The position numbers were made by a program, and so were the translations under genes. Positions 1-6,668 of a stretch of 10,834 nucleotides of DNA are shown piece by piece. The notes under the pieces were generated by a model. The model saw nothing but the letters and a program-made list of their open reading frames with translations. It did no database searches and was not told where the DNA came from. The DNA lies in the NCBI GenBank assembly GCA_963557075.1, contig CAUWDA010000069.1:1-10834 (forward strand), read 5' to 3'. This DNA comes from Flavonifractor sp963557075 (GTDB taxonomy: Bacteria > Bacillota > Clostridia > Oscillospirales > Oscillospiraceae). The first letter of the stretch is position 1. Each line of letters starts with the position of its first letter.

Positions 1-1690
1 GGGTATCCAGGGGATAGCAGAAGAAGCCCGCCACCGCGCCGTCGGCATGGAGATCATCCATGAAGTCATTGTCGGCATTCAGATAGCCGTTGATGAGCGG
101 CACACAGTTGGTGGAGCCGGCCATCACATCCAGCCGCCAGTCGGCGTCCGGGTCCTGGTTGGGTTTCATTTCGTAGCCAAGGTAGCCCTCCAGATAGGCT
201 TCCGGATCGGTGGAGAGTTCCAGGCCCCGCTCCTTCAAATTGTCGGGCAGCTGGGACAGGAGGAAGGACGGTTCCTCTCTGGGCTTTTCCAGCACATCAA
301 AGCTGTCTATGTATCTCATGTGGGGGATCTCGCCCAGCACCTGATCGGTGAGGGTGGTGAGCATCCACCAGGCCCGGCCTTCCGCCTCCCGAAGCATAGG
401 CAGCAGCTTTTCGCAGTAGGCGGAGATGGCGAAGCTGTTTTCACCCTGCTCCTCCAGCCAGATCTGCACATCATCCCCGGAGATGTCCCATCCATCCTCG
501 GTACGCAGGCCGATGTTCTGGAGGGGCTGACGGCCCACCAGGATGTTCCAGTGCTCCAGCACCTCCTTGGGGGCGTGCTTCTGGAAGTAGACCAGCTCAA
601 ACAGCTTGACCTTGTCACCCTCCGGGGTGAGGATCAGCTCGTACTTTTCACCGTTGAAGCCCATTTCAAAGGAGATCTCATCAAAGACCAGATTCAGAGT
701 TTCCTGCATTTGGGCCACGAGTTCTGCGCCGCGGGTGTGATCTTTGTCCTCATCCATCATCTGGCGCAATTCTGCTTCCATCTCGGCAAAGGTTTCCCAC
801 CAGTTCTCTGTCCGCTCCCGGAAACACTCCGAGAACTGCGGCAGGGAAATGCCCCTCCTGCACCCGTCGATCAGCTGCATGGTGTCCTCGTCGTCGGGGC
901 GGGCCTCCAATGCCTTTTCAAAGTAACGAAGAGCCCTGCCCTCCTGATCCAGATAGTAATAGGAATAGCCCATGCGAAAGTTCCAGTAGTAGTCTCCCTC
1001 AAAGTATTCCTCATGAGGTTTCAAGAGAGCGATGGCCTTTTTGAGCATAGCTCGGCCTTCCGGCGTTCTGTGATCTGCCTCGTTGTTGTACGCCCTTGCA
1101 AGCTGGCTGTCCATTTCCGGAGTGCGCTCCTCAATACCCTCCAGTGCTTCAATGATCTTGTGATGCTCGTTGTTCTCATGCCACTTCTGGCACTGCTTCA
1201 AAATATCCATATCTTGTTCCTCATCGGATTGTTCCAAATCCAGTCGATCAATGAGCTGATTCAAGTGTTCCAACCACGCAGGAGCGATCTCACCGCTGTC
1301 CTCGTTCTTCCAAAGATCCACAATCTCACGGATGCCGTCCTCGTCCGGCACCTCGTTTTTGATGTCGGTGAGCTGCCGCAGCAGGAAAGCAATGGCTTCT
1401 TTGGATGCTGTGAAACCGGTGACTTTATCCCATACAGCTTCTTCATGATCGTAGTCCAGCTTGCCGTTATCCTTCCATTGGAAATACAGCTCCGCCAGAG
1501 CCATCGCAGTATTGTCAAAGAGGAAGTCGATTTGTGAGAAGTCAGATCCCAGCATGACTTCCTCTTTCATCAGTTCAATCATCTCGCCCAGATCCATTAC
1601 CGGATGCTCCGGTACATATTCATTTTTGAGGATGTCCAGTACATCCAGCCCTTCGTCACGCTCTAATGCTTTTATGCCCCATGCTCCCAT
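1..1690 (-). CDS. DUF4259-like / TPR protein, truncated by the window edge
   Basis: The reading frame is open from the ATG at 1690 to the left edge (563 codons, no stop), so the C-terminus is missing. The start follows an AGAGGTG site, 18 bp after the preceding gene. Residues 1-50 begin MGAWGIKALERDEGLDVLD, which resembles the start of DUF4259 proteins (MGAWG followed by a short acidic helix). Residues about 165-280 are helical with TPR character, for example a YWNFRMGYSYYYLDQEGRAL segment followed by YFEKALEARPDDED. Residues about 320-563 form a third, mixed region with many aromatic residues (WRLDVMAGST, AGFFCYPL) that I cannot name. DUF4259 proteins occur in immunity-gene clusters; a role as a toxin-binding immunity protein or scaffold is inference. 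A long open frame on the opposite strand (47-1537) is its shadow. Confidence 0.85.
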   Translation of the reverse strand, partial: MGAWGIKALERDEGLDVLDILKNEYVPEHPVMDLGEMIELMKEEVMLGSDFSQIDFLFDNTAMALAELYFQWKDNGKLDYDHEEAVWDKVTGFTASKEAIAFLLRQLTDIKNEVPDEDGIREIVDLWKNEDSGEIAPAWLEHLNQLIDRLDLEQSDEEQDMDILKQCQKWHENNEHHKIIEALEGIEERTPEMDSQLARAYNNEADHRTPEGRAMLKKAIALLKPHEEYFEGDYYWNFRMGYSYYYLDQEGRALRYFEKALEARPDDEDTMQLIDGCRRGISLPQFSECFRERTENWWETFAEMEAELRQMMDEDKDHTRGAELVAQMQETLNLVFDEISFEMGFNGEKYELILTPEGDKVKLFELVYFQKHAPKEVLEHWNILVGRQPLQNIGLRTEDGWDISGDDVQIWLEEQGENSFAISAYCEKLLPMLREAEGRAWWMLTTLTDQVLGEIPHMRYIDSFDVLEKPREEPSFLLSQLPDNLKERGLELSTDPEAYLEGYLGYEMKPNQDPDADWRLDVMAGSTNCVPLINGYLNADNDFMDDLHADGAVAGFFCYPLDT

Positions 1691-1708
1691 GTCGGCACCT
1701 CTCTTTCT

Positions 1709-2557
1709 TTATTTTCTTACCAAAGTTCCGTTGTCGATGCAGGCGGCCTCCCGGATGCGCCGGAGGGATTCCGGTTCCAACAAGAACTCCCGCAGATTCG
1801 GGTCCTCAAAGAAGGACATGGGGCGCACCTGGGTTGGCCCGGCAACCGCCCACAGCCGCGATGTTGCCAACCGCTCCGCTGTCTGGAGCGCCTTCTCCCG
1901 TTCGCCCAGATAGAGATAGCGGGCGATCGCGTCTCGATAGGAGGAGTCAGCCATGGGCACACCCTGAATCTCCTCAAAGAGATCTATGGCATCTCTGGCA
2001 GTTCCGAACATACAGCAGTGGTTATAGAGCTTCCGCCTGGCATCAGGACCGTCCGGCGCGAGTTTTTTATTCTGTTCCATCAGCTTTGCCCAGAGCTGCT
2101 CCTTTGTCTGGGGTTCCTCCGGTTCATGGTAGGGGTAGTTCTTGTCGTTGTCCGCAAAGGGCATAACACCCCGCTTGAGGTAGTCCATTAGGATGTCACA
2201 GAAACGATCCCGCTGGGGGAGGCCGTTCTCAGCCCGGATGCGCGCCTGTTCCTTCATCAGTGCCTCGATTAGCTCCTGCTTCCGGTGGAGTCGGATGGCG
2301 GCCACTGTCATGGCGATCATGTGTTCATCGCTCACATTGCTGTAATACCACTCCTCCAGCCAGGGAAGGATGGCCAAATCCAAAGCCAGCGCCTTTTCAT
2401 AGTCCAGGTTGAAATAGGCGACCTCGGCCTTGACCGCTGCTACCTGATGGGGGTATTTATCGGCAAAGGATTCCAGGGTGTCCAAGGCCCCTTCTTTGCC
2501 ATCCATGATCTCATAGCAGACCATGCGAAATTTTTTTGGTAGTTTGATTACATCCAT
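1709..2557 (-). CDS. Helical-repeat (TPR-like) protein of unknown function
   Basis: This 282-residue protein starts at an ATG preceded by GAGGAGG with 6-7 bp spacing. It is nearly all alpha-helical. Residues about 20-60 and 225-255 look like TPR-type helix pairs (AEVAYFNLDYEKALALD; YLYLGEREKALQTAERL). The middle (about 140-165) is a proline- and acid-rich linker. The C-terminus has a conserved-looking segment AVAGPTQVRPMSFFEDPNL. There is no signal peptide or membrane segment, so it should be cytoplasmic. It lies between the HEAT-repeat fusion gene and the DUF4259/TPR gene, which makes a block of three helical-solenoid proteins at the end of the array. The family is not recognised; an immunity or toxin-binding role is inferred from context only. 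Confidence 0.85.
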   Translation of the reverse strand: MDVIKLPKKFRMVCYEIMDGKEGALDTLESFADKYPHQVAAVKAEVAYFNLDYEKALALDLAILPWLEEWYYSNVSDEHMIAMTVAAIRLHRKQELIEALMKEQARIRAENGLPQRDRFCDILMDYLKRGVMPFADNDKNYPYHEPEEPQTKEQLWAKLMEQNKKLAPDGPDARRKLYNHCCMFGTARDAIDLFEEIQGVPMADSSYRDAIARYLYLGEREKALQTAERLATSRLWAVAGPTQVRPMSFFEDPNLREFLLEPESLRRIREAACIDNGTLVRK

Positions 2558-2607
2558 GTTGCTTCCTCCTCAATCTGAAAGTGGTGAAAAGCCATCATTG
2601 TTTTTAT

Positions 2608-3738
2608 TTATAGGTTTCCTTCTACCACGATTACGCTGGTATAGGTCAATGCTGTTTCAATCCACTCCAAGATGGATCGGAGAAAGATTGATTCCTCTGC
2701 GGCCATACTCGATAAGTTGCCCCGGACAAGGACTATCCAGCGTTCCCAGTCCTCTTTCCCAATCCAGTTGTCAAAGCAGAGGTCAAATTCCTCCTGTACT
2801 TCTCCATTGGTGGGGTCCTTAACCGGAAAGATTTGTTTCAGCGTGGGAATCAGCAGTTGTTCACAGTCCGGCCAGCCAATGGTGAGGATGGAGCGGCAGC
2901 AGTTCCAGTCCTCCCATTGCGGGTCATTCCCACAGTCTGGACGAAGGGGCAGGAAAGCCAGGTGGATCTTTTCGCCACTCTGGGTATATAGGTGGGGAGT
3001 GAGGTCGATCAGCTTTTCTTGGCTATGGGGCGGCAAGAAGCCGTGGTAGGCAGGGGAGGTCAGAGTTTCATTCATAGTAAGTTTTCCTTCAATCCTTTCT
3101 GCGTGTTCCAGCAGATAGCTCCGACCATCCTGCTTGGCCTGCTCCAAGTATTGTGGAAGCAGGTCGGAATGGATGGCGTCCAGTGAGACCAGAACGGCGA
3201 TCCGCTGGTATTCCTGAAGTTCAGGAGAGTAACAGTTGCGCTCCCAGAACAGCGGAGCGAACTGCTCCACACAGTCAGGACGCAGAGCGGGCATCGCCAA
3301 AAGCGCCCGACGGCTCACATATTCATTGGGGTCCTTTGCGAAATCCAGAATTATATCCCTGACTTTCTGACTACATGAGCATTCTGGCAGATAGGCGGCA
3401 AACTGCCACTTGGCCTCACTCTCATTGGAGGCTGCGGCCCTGCGGCAGAGGCACTCAAACCATTTGGGATGGGAAGTGGTTTCCTGTATAAATCCCTCCG
3501 CTTCGTTGGCCCTGGCAATTAAATAGACCATCTCATCCAGCAGGACGCTGTCTGCCATTTCTGCATTCATTTGGGTCAACACATGGCAAAAGGCATCAAA
3601 TATATCATTCCATGCAGGGTAATCGACCTCCCACGCACCGCCAATCTCCTCGGTGATTTTGTCTGGATAAGTGGCTTCCTGCCATTGATGGAACTTGAGT
3701 GCCTGCTCCAGCAGGCACTCCCTGATGTCCTTTGCCAT
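2608..3738 (-). CDS. HEAT-repeat immunity-like protein with an extra C-terminal module
   Basis: The protein has 376 residues; its ATG follows a GAGG site with 7 bp spacing, and the site overlaps the stop of the preceding gene. Residues 1-220 form a HEAT-type helical solenoid. It has the DPNEYVSRRALLAMPAL helix pair at about 136-152, followed by EYQRIAVLVSLDAI and a DGRSYLLEHAERI helix, a pattern I know from stand-alone clostridial HEAT proteins of about 220 residues. Residues about 225-376 form a separate mixed module containing NWIGKEDW (324-331) and a closing IVVEGNL. Similar C-terminal signatures occur in other proteins of immunity clusters, but I cannot name the family. The architecture suggests two immunity modules fused in one gene. 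It is presumed cytoplasmic. The function is inferred from neighbours. Confidence 0.85.
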   Translation of the reverse strand: MAKDIRECLLEQALKFHQWQEATYPDKITEEIGGAWEVDYPAWNDIFDAFCHVLTQMNAEMADSVLLDEMVYLIARANEAEGFIQETTSHPKWFECLCRRAAASNESEAKWQFAAYLPECSCSQKVRDIILDFAKDPNEYVSRRALLAMPALRPDCVEQFAPLFWERNCYSPELQEYQRIAVLVSLDAIHSDLLPQYLEQAKQDGRSYLLEHAERIEGKLTMNETLTSPAYHGFLPPHSQEKLIDLTPHLYTQSGEKIHLAFLPLRPDCGNDPQWEDWNCCRSILTIGWPDCEQLLIPTLKQIFPVKDPTNGEVQEEFDLCFDNWIGKEDWERWIVLVRGNLSSMAAEESIFLRSILEWIETALTYTSVIVVEGNL

Positions 3739-3747
3739 GCGCTTACC

Positions 3748-4044
3748 TCACAATTCTTTGCACCATTTCTCCACTTTGCCATTCTGAGATGCCCGTTCTA
3801 CACTGCGAACTGCCTCTGTCAACAGCGCAGGAAGTTGATCCCTATCTGCCGTTTCATACCGCTTGACCGGATGCGCCCAATCAAAATCCCGAATGACGAG
3901 AATGATATATCTGTCCTGATACCAGCCCATATCCAACAAAAATCCGTTTGGATATTCCACTTGCAGCATATCTTCTTTTTGTGTGTCATCCAGAAAGGTG
4001 ACCGTTCCGGTGCCAAAATTCACCTTGCGCCACGCTTGAACCAT
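3748..4044 (-). CDS. Small unrecognised protein (98 aa)
   Basis: Two adjacent ATGs (4047 and 4044) follow a GGAGG site; the second has the better spacing (7 bp against 4), so I chose 4044. The preceding gene's TAG stop overlaps that site. The protein is predicted to be beta-rich in its first 60 residues (FGTGTVTFLDDTQKEDML, then YPNGFLLDMGWYQDRYII) and ends in an amphipathic helix. It is acidic-to-neutral and lacks a signal peptide or membrane segment. The compact beta sheet plus helix is the size usual for immunity proteins. No family was recognised. The sequence is richer in A+T than the genes at both ends of the window, so it may have a separate origin. Confidence 0.8.
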   Translation of the reverse strand: MVQAWRKVNFGTGTVTFLDDTQKEDMLQVEYPNGFLLDMGWYQDRYIILVIRDFDWAHPVKRYETADRDQLPALLTEAVRSVERASQNGKVEKWCKEL

Positions 4045-4055
4045 CATTTATCCTC

Positions 4056-4466
4056 CTACAGCTTATCCCAATTTTCCTGCAAATCGCCCTGCATCAAGTG
4101 CTGGGCAATGGCTTGGTTCAGTGGCTTATGGGGGTGATAGGCTGCCTGTTCTGCATCATGGAGGCACTCCTCCATCAATGCCTCCGGAGCAATACCTTCC
4201 CGTTTGCCATAAAGATGGCCGAAGGCATAGCACACTGATTTGAGAAAGCCAAAAATATAGTCGTGATTTCCGCACATACTGGGCAGATCATTGAACGAGC
4301 CCATGCCACCGTATGCCCGAAGATGGTGGGCAACCTCCCGCCGCTGAGTCCAGTCCTGAATATCCCTCTCCAGCCAGTCGATCCAGTTTTGGAACTCCGG
4401 ATGATCTGCCAGAAGGATGGAGCGCAGACAGGTCAGAGCCTCGGTATAAATATCGGTCTGTTTCAT
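4056..4466 (-). CDS. DUF6966-like immunity-type protein
   Basis: The protein has 136 residues. Its ATG shares one base with the TGA stop of the preceding gene (TGATG), so translation is probably coupled. It is largely helical. Residues 27-35 (NWIDWLERD) and 51-60 (AYGGMGSFND) match what I recall of DUF6966 proteins: a tryptophan-containing helix pair and then the YGGMGSFND signature. The assignment is from memory of the motif and is tentative. The C-terminal half has many Cys and His residues (C65, C79, C101, and His at 68, 84, 103, 111, 113), but these do not make an obvious metal site. It follows the DUF6881 gene directly; an immunity role is inferred from the array. Confidence 0.82.
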   Translation of the reverse strand: MKQTDIYTEALTCLRSILLADHPEFQNWIDWLERDIQDWTQRREVAHHLRAYGGMGSFNDLPSMCGNHDYIFGFLKSVCYAFGHLYGKREGIAPEALMEECLHDAEQAAYHPHKPLNQAIAQHLMQGDLQENWDKL

Positions 4467-4780
4467 CAGAACCCTCCTGATTCTTTTAACGCTCCATTAT
4501 AGGTGTGGCTTTCCCAGATGGCCTCAAATTCCGCTTTCTCTATGACGCAGGCGTGGAATTCCTCGCCCCAGACATGGGCATTCAATTCCTCCACGGTGGG
4601 GACGGGCGTGATTTCAATAGCTCCATCGTAAAGGTCAGGTATGTTGCGGGTGTGACCGTCCATAAAGATGTCAATGGAGCGGAGGGCCAGCCGCTCATTT
4701 CCGGTATCCACTTCATAGAGGATCACCGACGGTTCTCCCTCCGGTGCGTCCTCCCAAAAGAGTTTGATGTACTCGATCAT
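4466..4780 (-). CDS. DUF6881-like small protein
   Basis: This 104-residue protein starts at an ATG preceded by GAGGG, with the TGA stop of the previous gene built into that site (AAATGAGGG). The N-terminus MIEYIKLFW, then LYEVDTGNERLALRSIDIF and DG (residues 21-42), follows the DUF6881 pattern of a YIKV-W strand, an (S/Y)E-D-ER-x-R strand and an x-x-F-DG turn. Residues 80-90 (IEKAEFEAIWE) correspond to the family's closing EFE-x-x-W helix. The family is small, acidic, cytoplasmic and common in immunity clusters; no biochemical role is known to me. The C-terminal tail (about 92-104) extends slightly past the usual end. Confidence 0.85.
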   Translation of the reverse strand: MIEYIKLFWEDAPEGEPSVILYEVDTGNERLALRSIDIFMDGHTRNIPDLYDGAIEITPVPTVEELNAHVWGEEFHACVIEKAEFEAIWESHTYNGALKESGGF

Positions 4781-4790
4781 TCCATTTCCC

Positions 4791-5054
4791 TCATTTGAAC
4801 CAATGCCACCCCGTCATGGTGCCGGTTACCTCATCTATCTGTACCGCAATATCATAATTGCCGCGACAGCCCAGCAAGGCCGCAAGATGGTCGTTTTCCA
4901 GAATCAAATCATAAAACTCAACCGCTATGTCTTGGAATTCCTTCGGAATCTCCAGTGCAGAGAAGAAATCCACTGATTGAGCATTTTGGAAAAATTCAAT
5001 GGCCGTTTTACTGCATTTTACTATAATCCCTGTTTGAGTGGTCAACTCTTTCAT
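4791..5054 (-). CDS. Small unrecognised protein (87 aa)
   Basis: The ATG overlaps the TGA stop of the Imm51-like gene (ATGA), so the two are probably translationally coupled. The first 65 residues look helical (ITAIEFFQNAQS-like stretch, then EFQDIAVEFYDLILENDHLA). The end is a short beta hairpin with CRGNYDIAVQID and GWHWF. There is no signal peptide or membrane segment. The DNA is distinctly A+T-rich: I count 21 G/C in the 60 bases at 4981-5040, against 36 of 60 at 9361-9420. I recognise no family. It could be a separate immunity protein or a partner of the Imm51-like protein with which it is coupled. Confidence 0.8.
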   Translation of the reverse strand: MKELTTQTGIIVKCSKTAIEFFQNAQSVDFFSALEIPKEFQDIAVEFYDLILENDHLAALLGCRGNYDIAVQIDEVTGTMTGWHWFK

Positions 5055-5491
5055 GCTTTCGCTGCCTCGCTCATGTTCAGATATATTTCCATCGTTTTTT
5101 CATTGTCACAGGCCGCCCGGATCATTTTGGACAACAGCATCAGGTCATCGATGTATTGAGAGTACACGCAGAACACATCTTCGTCGGAGTCGAAGTAAAA
5201 CAGATCCACGCCGCTGTTGTTTTCCTCGAACTCCTGGATCACGCCCCGGGCAAGCCGTTCCCAGTCTCCGCTGCTGCCGATCAGTCCCAGCCGTCGGAAT
5301 TCCTCTGCCCGGAATCCGTCGCTGATCTTCAGCAGAAGGGAGATCGCATAGGGGTGGTGGGGAATGAGAAAGAATGGCGCGATCTGCTCCGGATTCACCC
5401 AGATTTTGAAGGGCGGGCGCGGGTCAGGTATCCAGGGCAAGATTTCCCATTCGTCCTCCGGTCGGTTTCCGTATTGGCAAAGGTCTTTCAT
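5051..5491 (-). CDS. Imm51-like immunity protein
   Basis: The protein has 146 residues. Its start is well supported by GAGGAG with 7 bp spacing; the previous TGA stop lies inside that site. The central segment GLIGSSGDWERLARGVIQEF (about 69-88), then FYFDSDEDVFCVYS (98-111) and the helix DDLMLLSKMIRAAC, follows the Imm51 pattern. In that pattern a glycine-rich GxxGxG-x-W turn leads a helix, a FDxEADMF strand follows, and a C-terminal helix ends the domain. Imm51 is a predicted immunity protein of polymorphic toxin systems that acts in the cytoplasm by binding a toxin domain. In typical members the strand is EA-rich; here it is DSDEDVF, so this is a diverged copy. The N-terminal 35 residues are proline-rich. 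Confidence 0.85.
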   Translation of the reverse strand: MKDLCQYGNRPEDEWEILPWIPDPRPPFKIWVNPEQIAPFFLIPHHPYAISLLLKISDGFRAEEFRRLGLIGSSGDWERLARGVIQEFEENNSGVDLFYFDSDEDVFCVYSQYIDDLMLLSKMIRAACDNEKTMEIYLNMSEAAKA

Positions 5492-5501
5492 CGTGTTCTC
5501 C

Positions 5502-5747
5502 TCATTCGATGTCGTTTCGTTCTTCTTTTACATCCAGTGGAGCGCCGTCCAGAGATGTGATCTGTGACAGTTCTGTTTCAGTCAGATTCTTCAGGAAAAT
5601 GCAGTATTCGTCCGGGTGGCCTCCCACAAATTCCATTTTAGGCATTCCGATCTGCTGTGGGTCGGTGATCCACAGGCAAGGCTCTCCTGTTGCCCAAAAC
5701 CGAGTCAGAGTAAGAATTTGGCCGTTGTAAATTACTTTCTGTTCCAT
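5502..5747 (-). CDS. Small unrecognised protein (81 aa)
   Basis: I chose the ATG at 5747: AGGAG lies 8 bp upstream. The alternative GTG at 5753 would be only 2 bp from that site. The gap to the preceding frameshifted gene is 12 bp. The protein is predicted to be beta-rich at the N-terminus (KVIYNGQILTLTRFWATGEP, LWITDP), then has EFVGGHPDEYCIFLKNLTET and an acidic C-terminus. There is no signal peptide or membrane segment. Size and position fit an immunity protein, but no family is recognised. Confidence 0.78.
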   Translation of the reverse strand: MEQKVIYNGQILTLTRFWATGEPCLWITDPQQIGMPKMEFVGGHPDEYCIFLKNLTETELSQITSLDGAPLDVKEERNDIE

Positions 5748-5759
5748 CCTCACCTCTCC

Positions 5760-6412
5760 TCAAAAATCACGAAGGTCCTCAAACTTCTCAATCAGGGCTT
5801 CTTTCTGGAGCGTATCGCCTGGCAGGGCGTCCAGGATGCCCCGCAGGGCCATGTAGATCTCGTCCCGCTCCACGGTTTCGATAAAGCCCATCTTGTTGAA
5901 AGTCTGGGTGTAGGCTGCCACCGCATCCAGCGCCTGGACCTGGGCATCCCCGCCCGGCTCAGCGGCCAGCTTCATCAGCTGAGAACGGGTCTTGCGGTAT
6001 TGATTGGCTGCTTTTTTCGCAGCAGTGGCAGGGATATGCTCCGCGCCGTCCCAGCCCCGGAAGGGATTGTCCAGATTTTGCGCCAGCCACTCCAGCCGCC
6101 GTAGGAGCGGCAGGGCTGGTCGGTGAAGGGCGGAAGTGTACCCACCAGCGTGTACTGTGGCGGAACCTCTATCGGTACCCGCAGCAGATGAAGGTCACGG
6201 GGCCAGTACATGAAGTCCTTGTAGAGCGGGCGGAGATGGGGCAGTTCCTCCGCCGTCAGAGGGGCGTCACCCACCCAGTCCAGAGAGAGGATCACCGCCC
6301 AGGGCTCCTTGCTCACCGAGTCCGGCGGCGCAATGTAGGCCACCTGACAGGCGGTGTAGCGTTTCAGGTATTGGTTGTAGACGGTATAGACCGCTCCGGC
6401 ATTGGCTTTCAT
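5760..6412 (-). pseudogene. Immunity-type gene split by a -1 frameshift (about 217 codons if restored)
   Basis: The start at 6412 has AGAGGAG 9 bp upstream. Frame 1 gives a beta-rich domain (GAVYTVYNQYLKRYTACQV, WAVILSLDWVGD, VPPQYTLVGTLPPFTDQP) and then degrades into unlikely sequence up to a TGA at 5975. From about 6115 the -1 frame reads LLRRLEWLAQNLDNPFRGWD, continues without a stop through KKAANQYRKTRSQLMKLAAE, and ends at 5760 with a helical, acidic tail. Adding one base, for example a fourth C in the minus-strand CCC at 6113-6115, restores one frame of 217 codons. The N-terminal part recalls beta-rich immunity domains of the Imm26 type, but this is tentative. It may be a true pseudogene, an assembly error, or partly rescued by frameshifting at 6011-6017. 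Confidence 0.8.
6011..6017 (-). promoter_or_regulatory. A_AAA_AAG slippery heptamer in the frame that would allow -1 shift
   Basis: In frame 1 of the split gene the codons are CGA AAA AAG CAG, which contains the heptamer A_AAA_AAG known from the dnaX frameshift. A -1 slip here continues in the long downstream frame as GCA GCC AAT. A 6-bp inverted repeat (5958-5963 with 5978-5983) lies about 28 bp downstream, further than the usual 5-9 bp for a stimulator. I see no clear Shine-Dalgarno-like stimulator just upstream. The heptamer is a fact of the sequence; its activity is unproven. Confidence 0.3.
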
Positions 6413-6420
6413 GGGTTCAC

Positions 6421-6432
6421 GCTCCTCTCATT
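6421..6432 (-). repeat. Junction direct repeat, copy 1
   Basis: The minus-strand sequence AATGAGAGGAGC joins the end of the zinc-ribbon-side gene (TGA stop at 6428) to the ribosome binding site of the frameshifted gene. An identical 12-mer lies at 7214-7225. Confidence 0.5.
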
Positions 6433-6664
6433 CGTCTTTCTCTAAATAAAATCCCCACACGCAGTTGGAGAACTCTCCGGCGGCAAAGCGGTGGAGCTGC
6501 CCGTCGATCTCCACCTGCCAGACCTCGAAGGTATGGTCTTGGTGATAGATCGGGTCTTGGACTTTTACTCGCTTGCCGGTGGTTTGCCAGTCGTAGTCAA
6601 AGATGTTCACACCGAACAATTTGCATTGACCGTCCGGGCCAAAGGTTTCATATTCCCATGCCAT
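6428..6664 (-). CDS. Small unrecognised protein (78 aa)
   Basis: The ATG at 6664 follows AAGGAA with about 8 bp spacing and lies 4 bp after the preceding stop. The protein appears all-beta: MAWEYETFGPDGQCKLFGV, then KRVKVQDPIY, FEVWQVEIDGQLHRFAAGEF and NCVWGFYL. Aromatic residues are frequent for its size (7 Phe, 4 Trp, 3 Tyr). There is no signal peptide or membrane segment. It has the size of a compact immunity domain and sits between a zinc-ribbon gene and a split immunity-type gene. I recognise no family. Confidence 0.8.
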   Translation of the reverse strand: MAWEYETFGPDGQCKLFGVNIFDYDWQTTGKRVKVQDPIYHQDHTFEVWQVEIDGQLHRFAAGEFSNCVWGFYLEKDE

Positions 6665-6668
6665 ATGT

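Noticed and set aside
47..1537. Long plus-strand open frame of 496 codons
   Set aside because: It lies opposite a minus-strand frame that has a ribosome binding site, domain-like sequence and consistent direction with all neighbours. The plus-strand product is low-complexity and hydrophobic with many His/Gln/Val, as expected for a shadow.
2548..2598. A 16-codon minus-strand frame (MMAFHHFQIEEEATWM) in the 50-bp gap before the 282-residue gene
   Set aside because: It has no Shine-Dalgarno sequence and overlaps the site and start of the next gene; it is most likely chance.
2608..2650. Possible internal promoter, TTGACC and TATAAA on the minus strand before the 50-bp gap
   Set aside because: The two elements are 31 bp apart instead of about 17, and no better -10 is found at the right distance.
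5958..5983. Inverted repeat CTCAGC/GCTGAG as a terminator
   Set aside because: The stem is only 6 bp, the loop is 14 bp, no T run follows, and it lies inside a coding frame.
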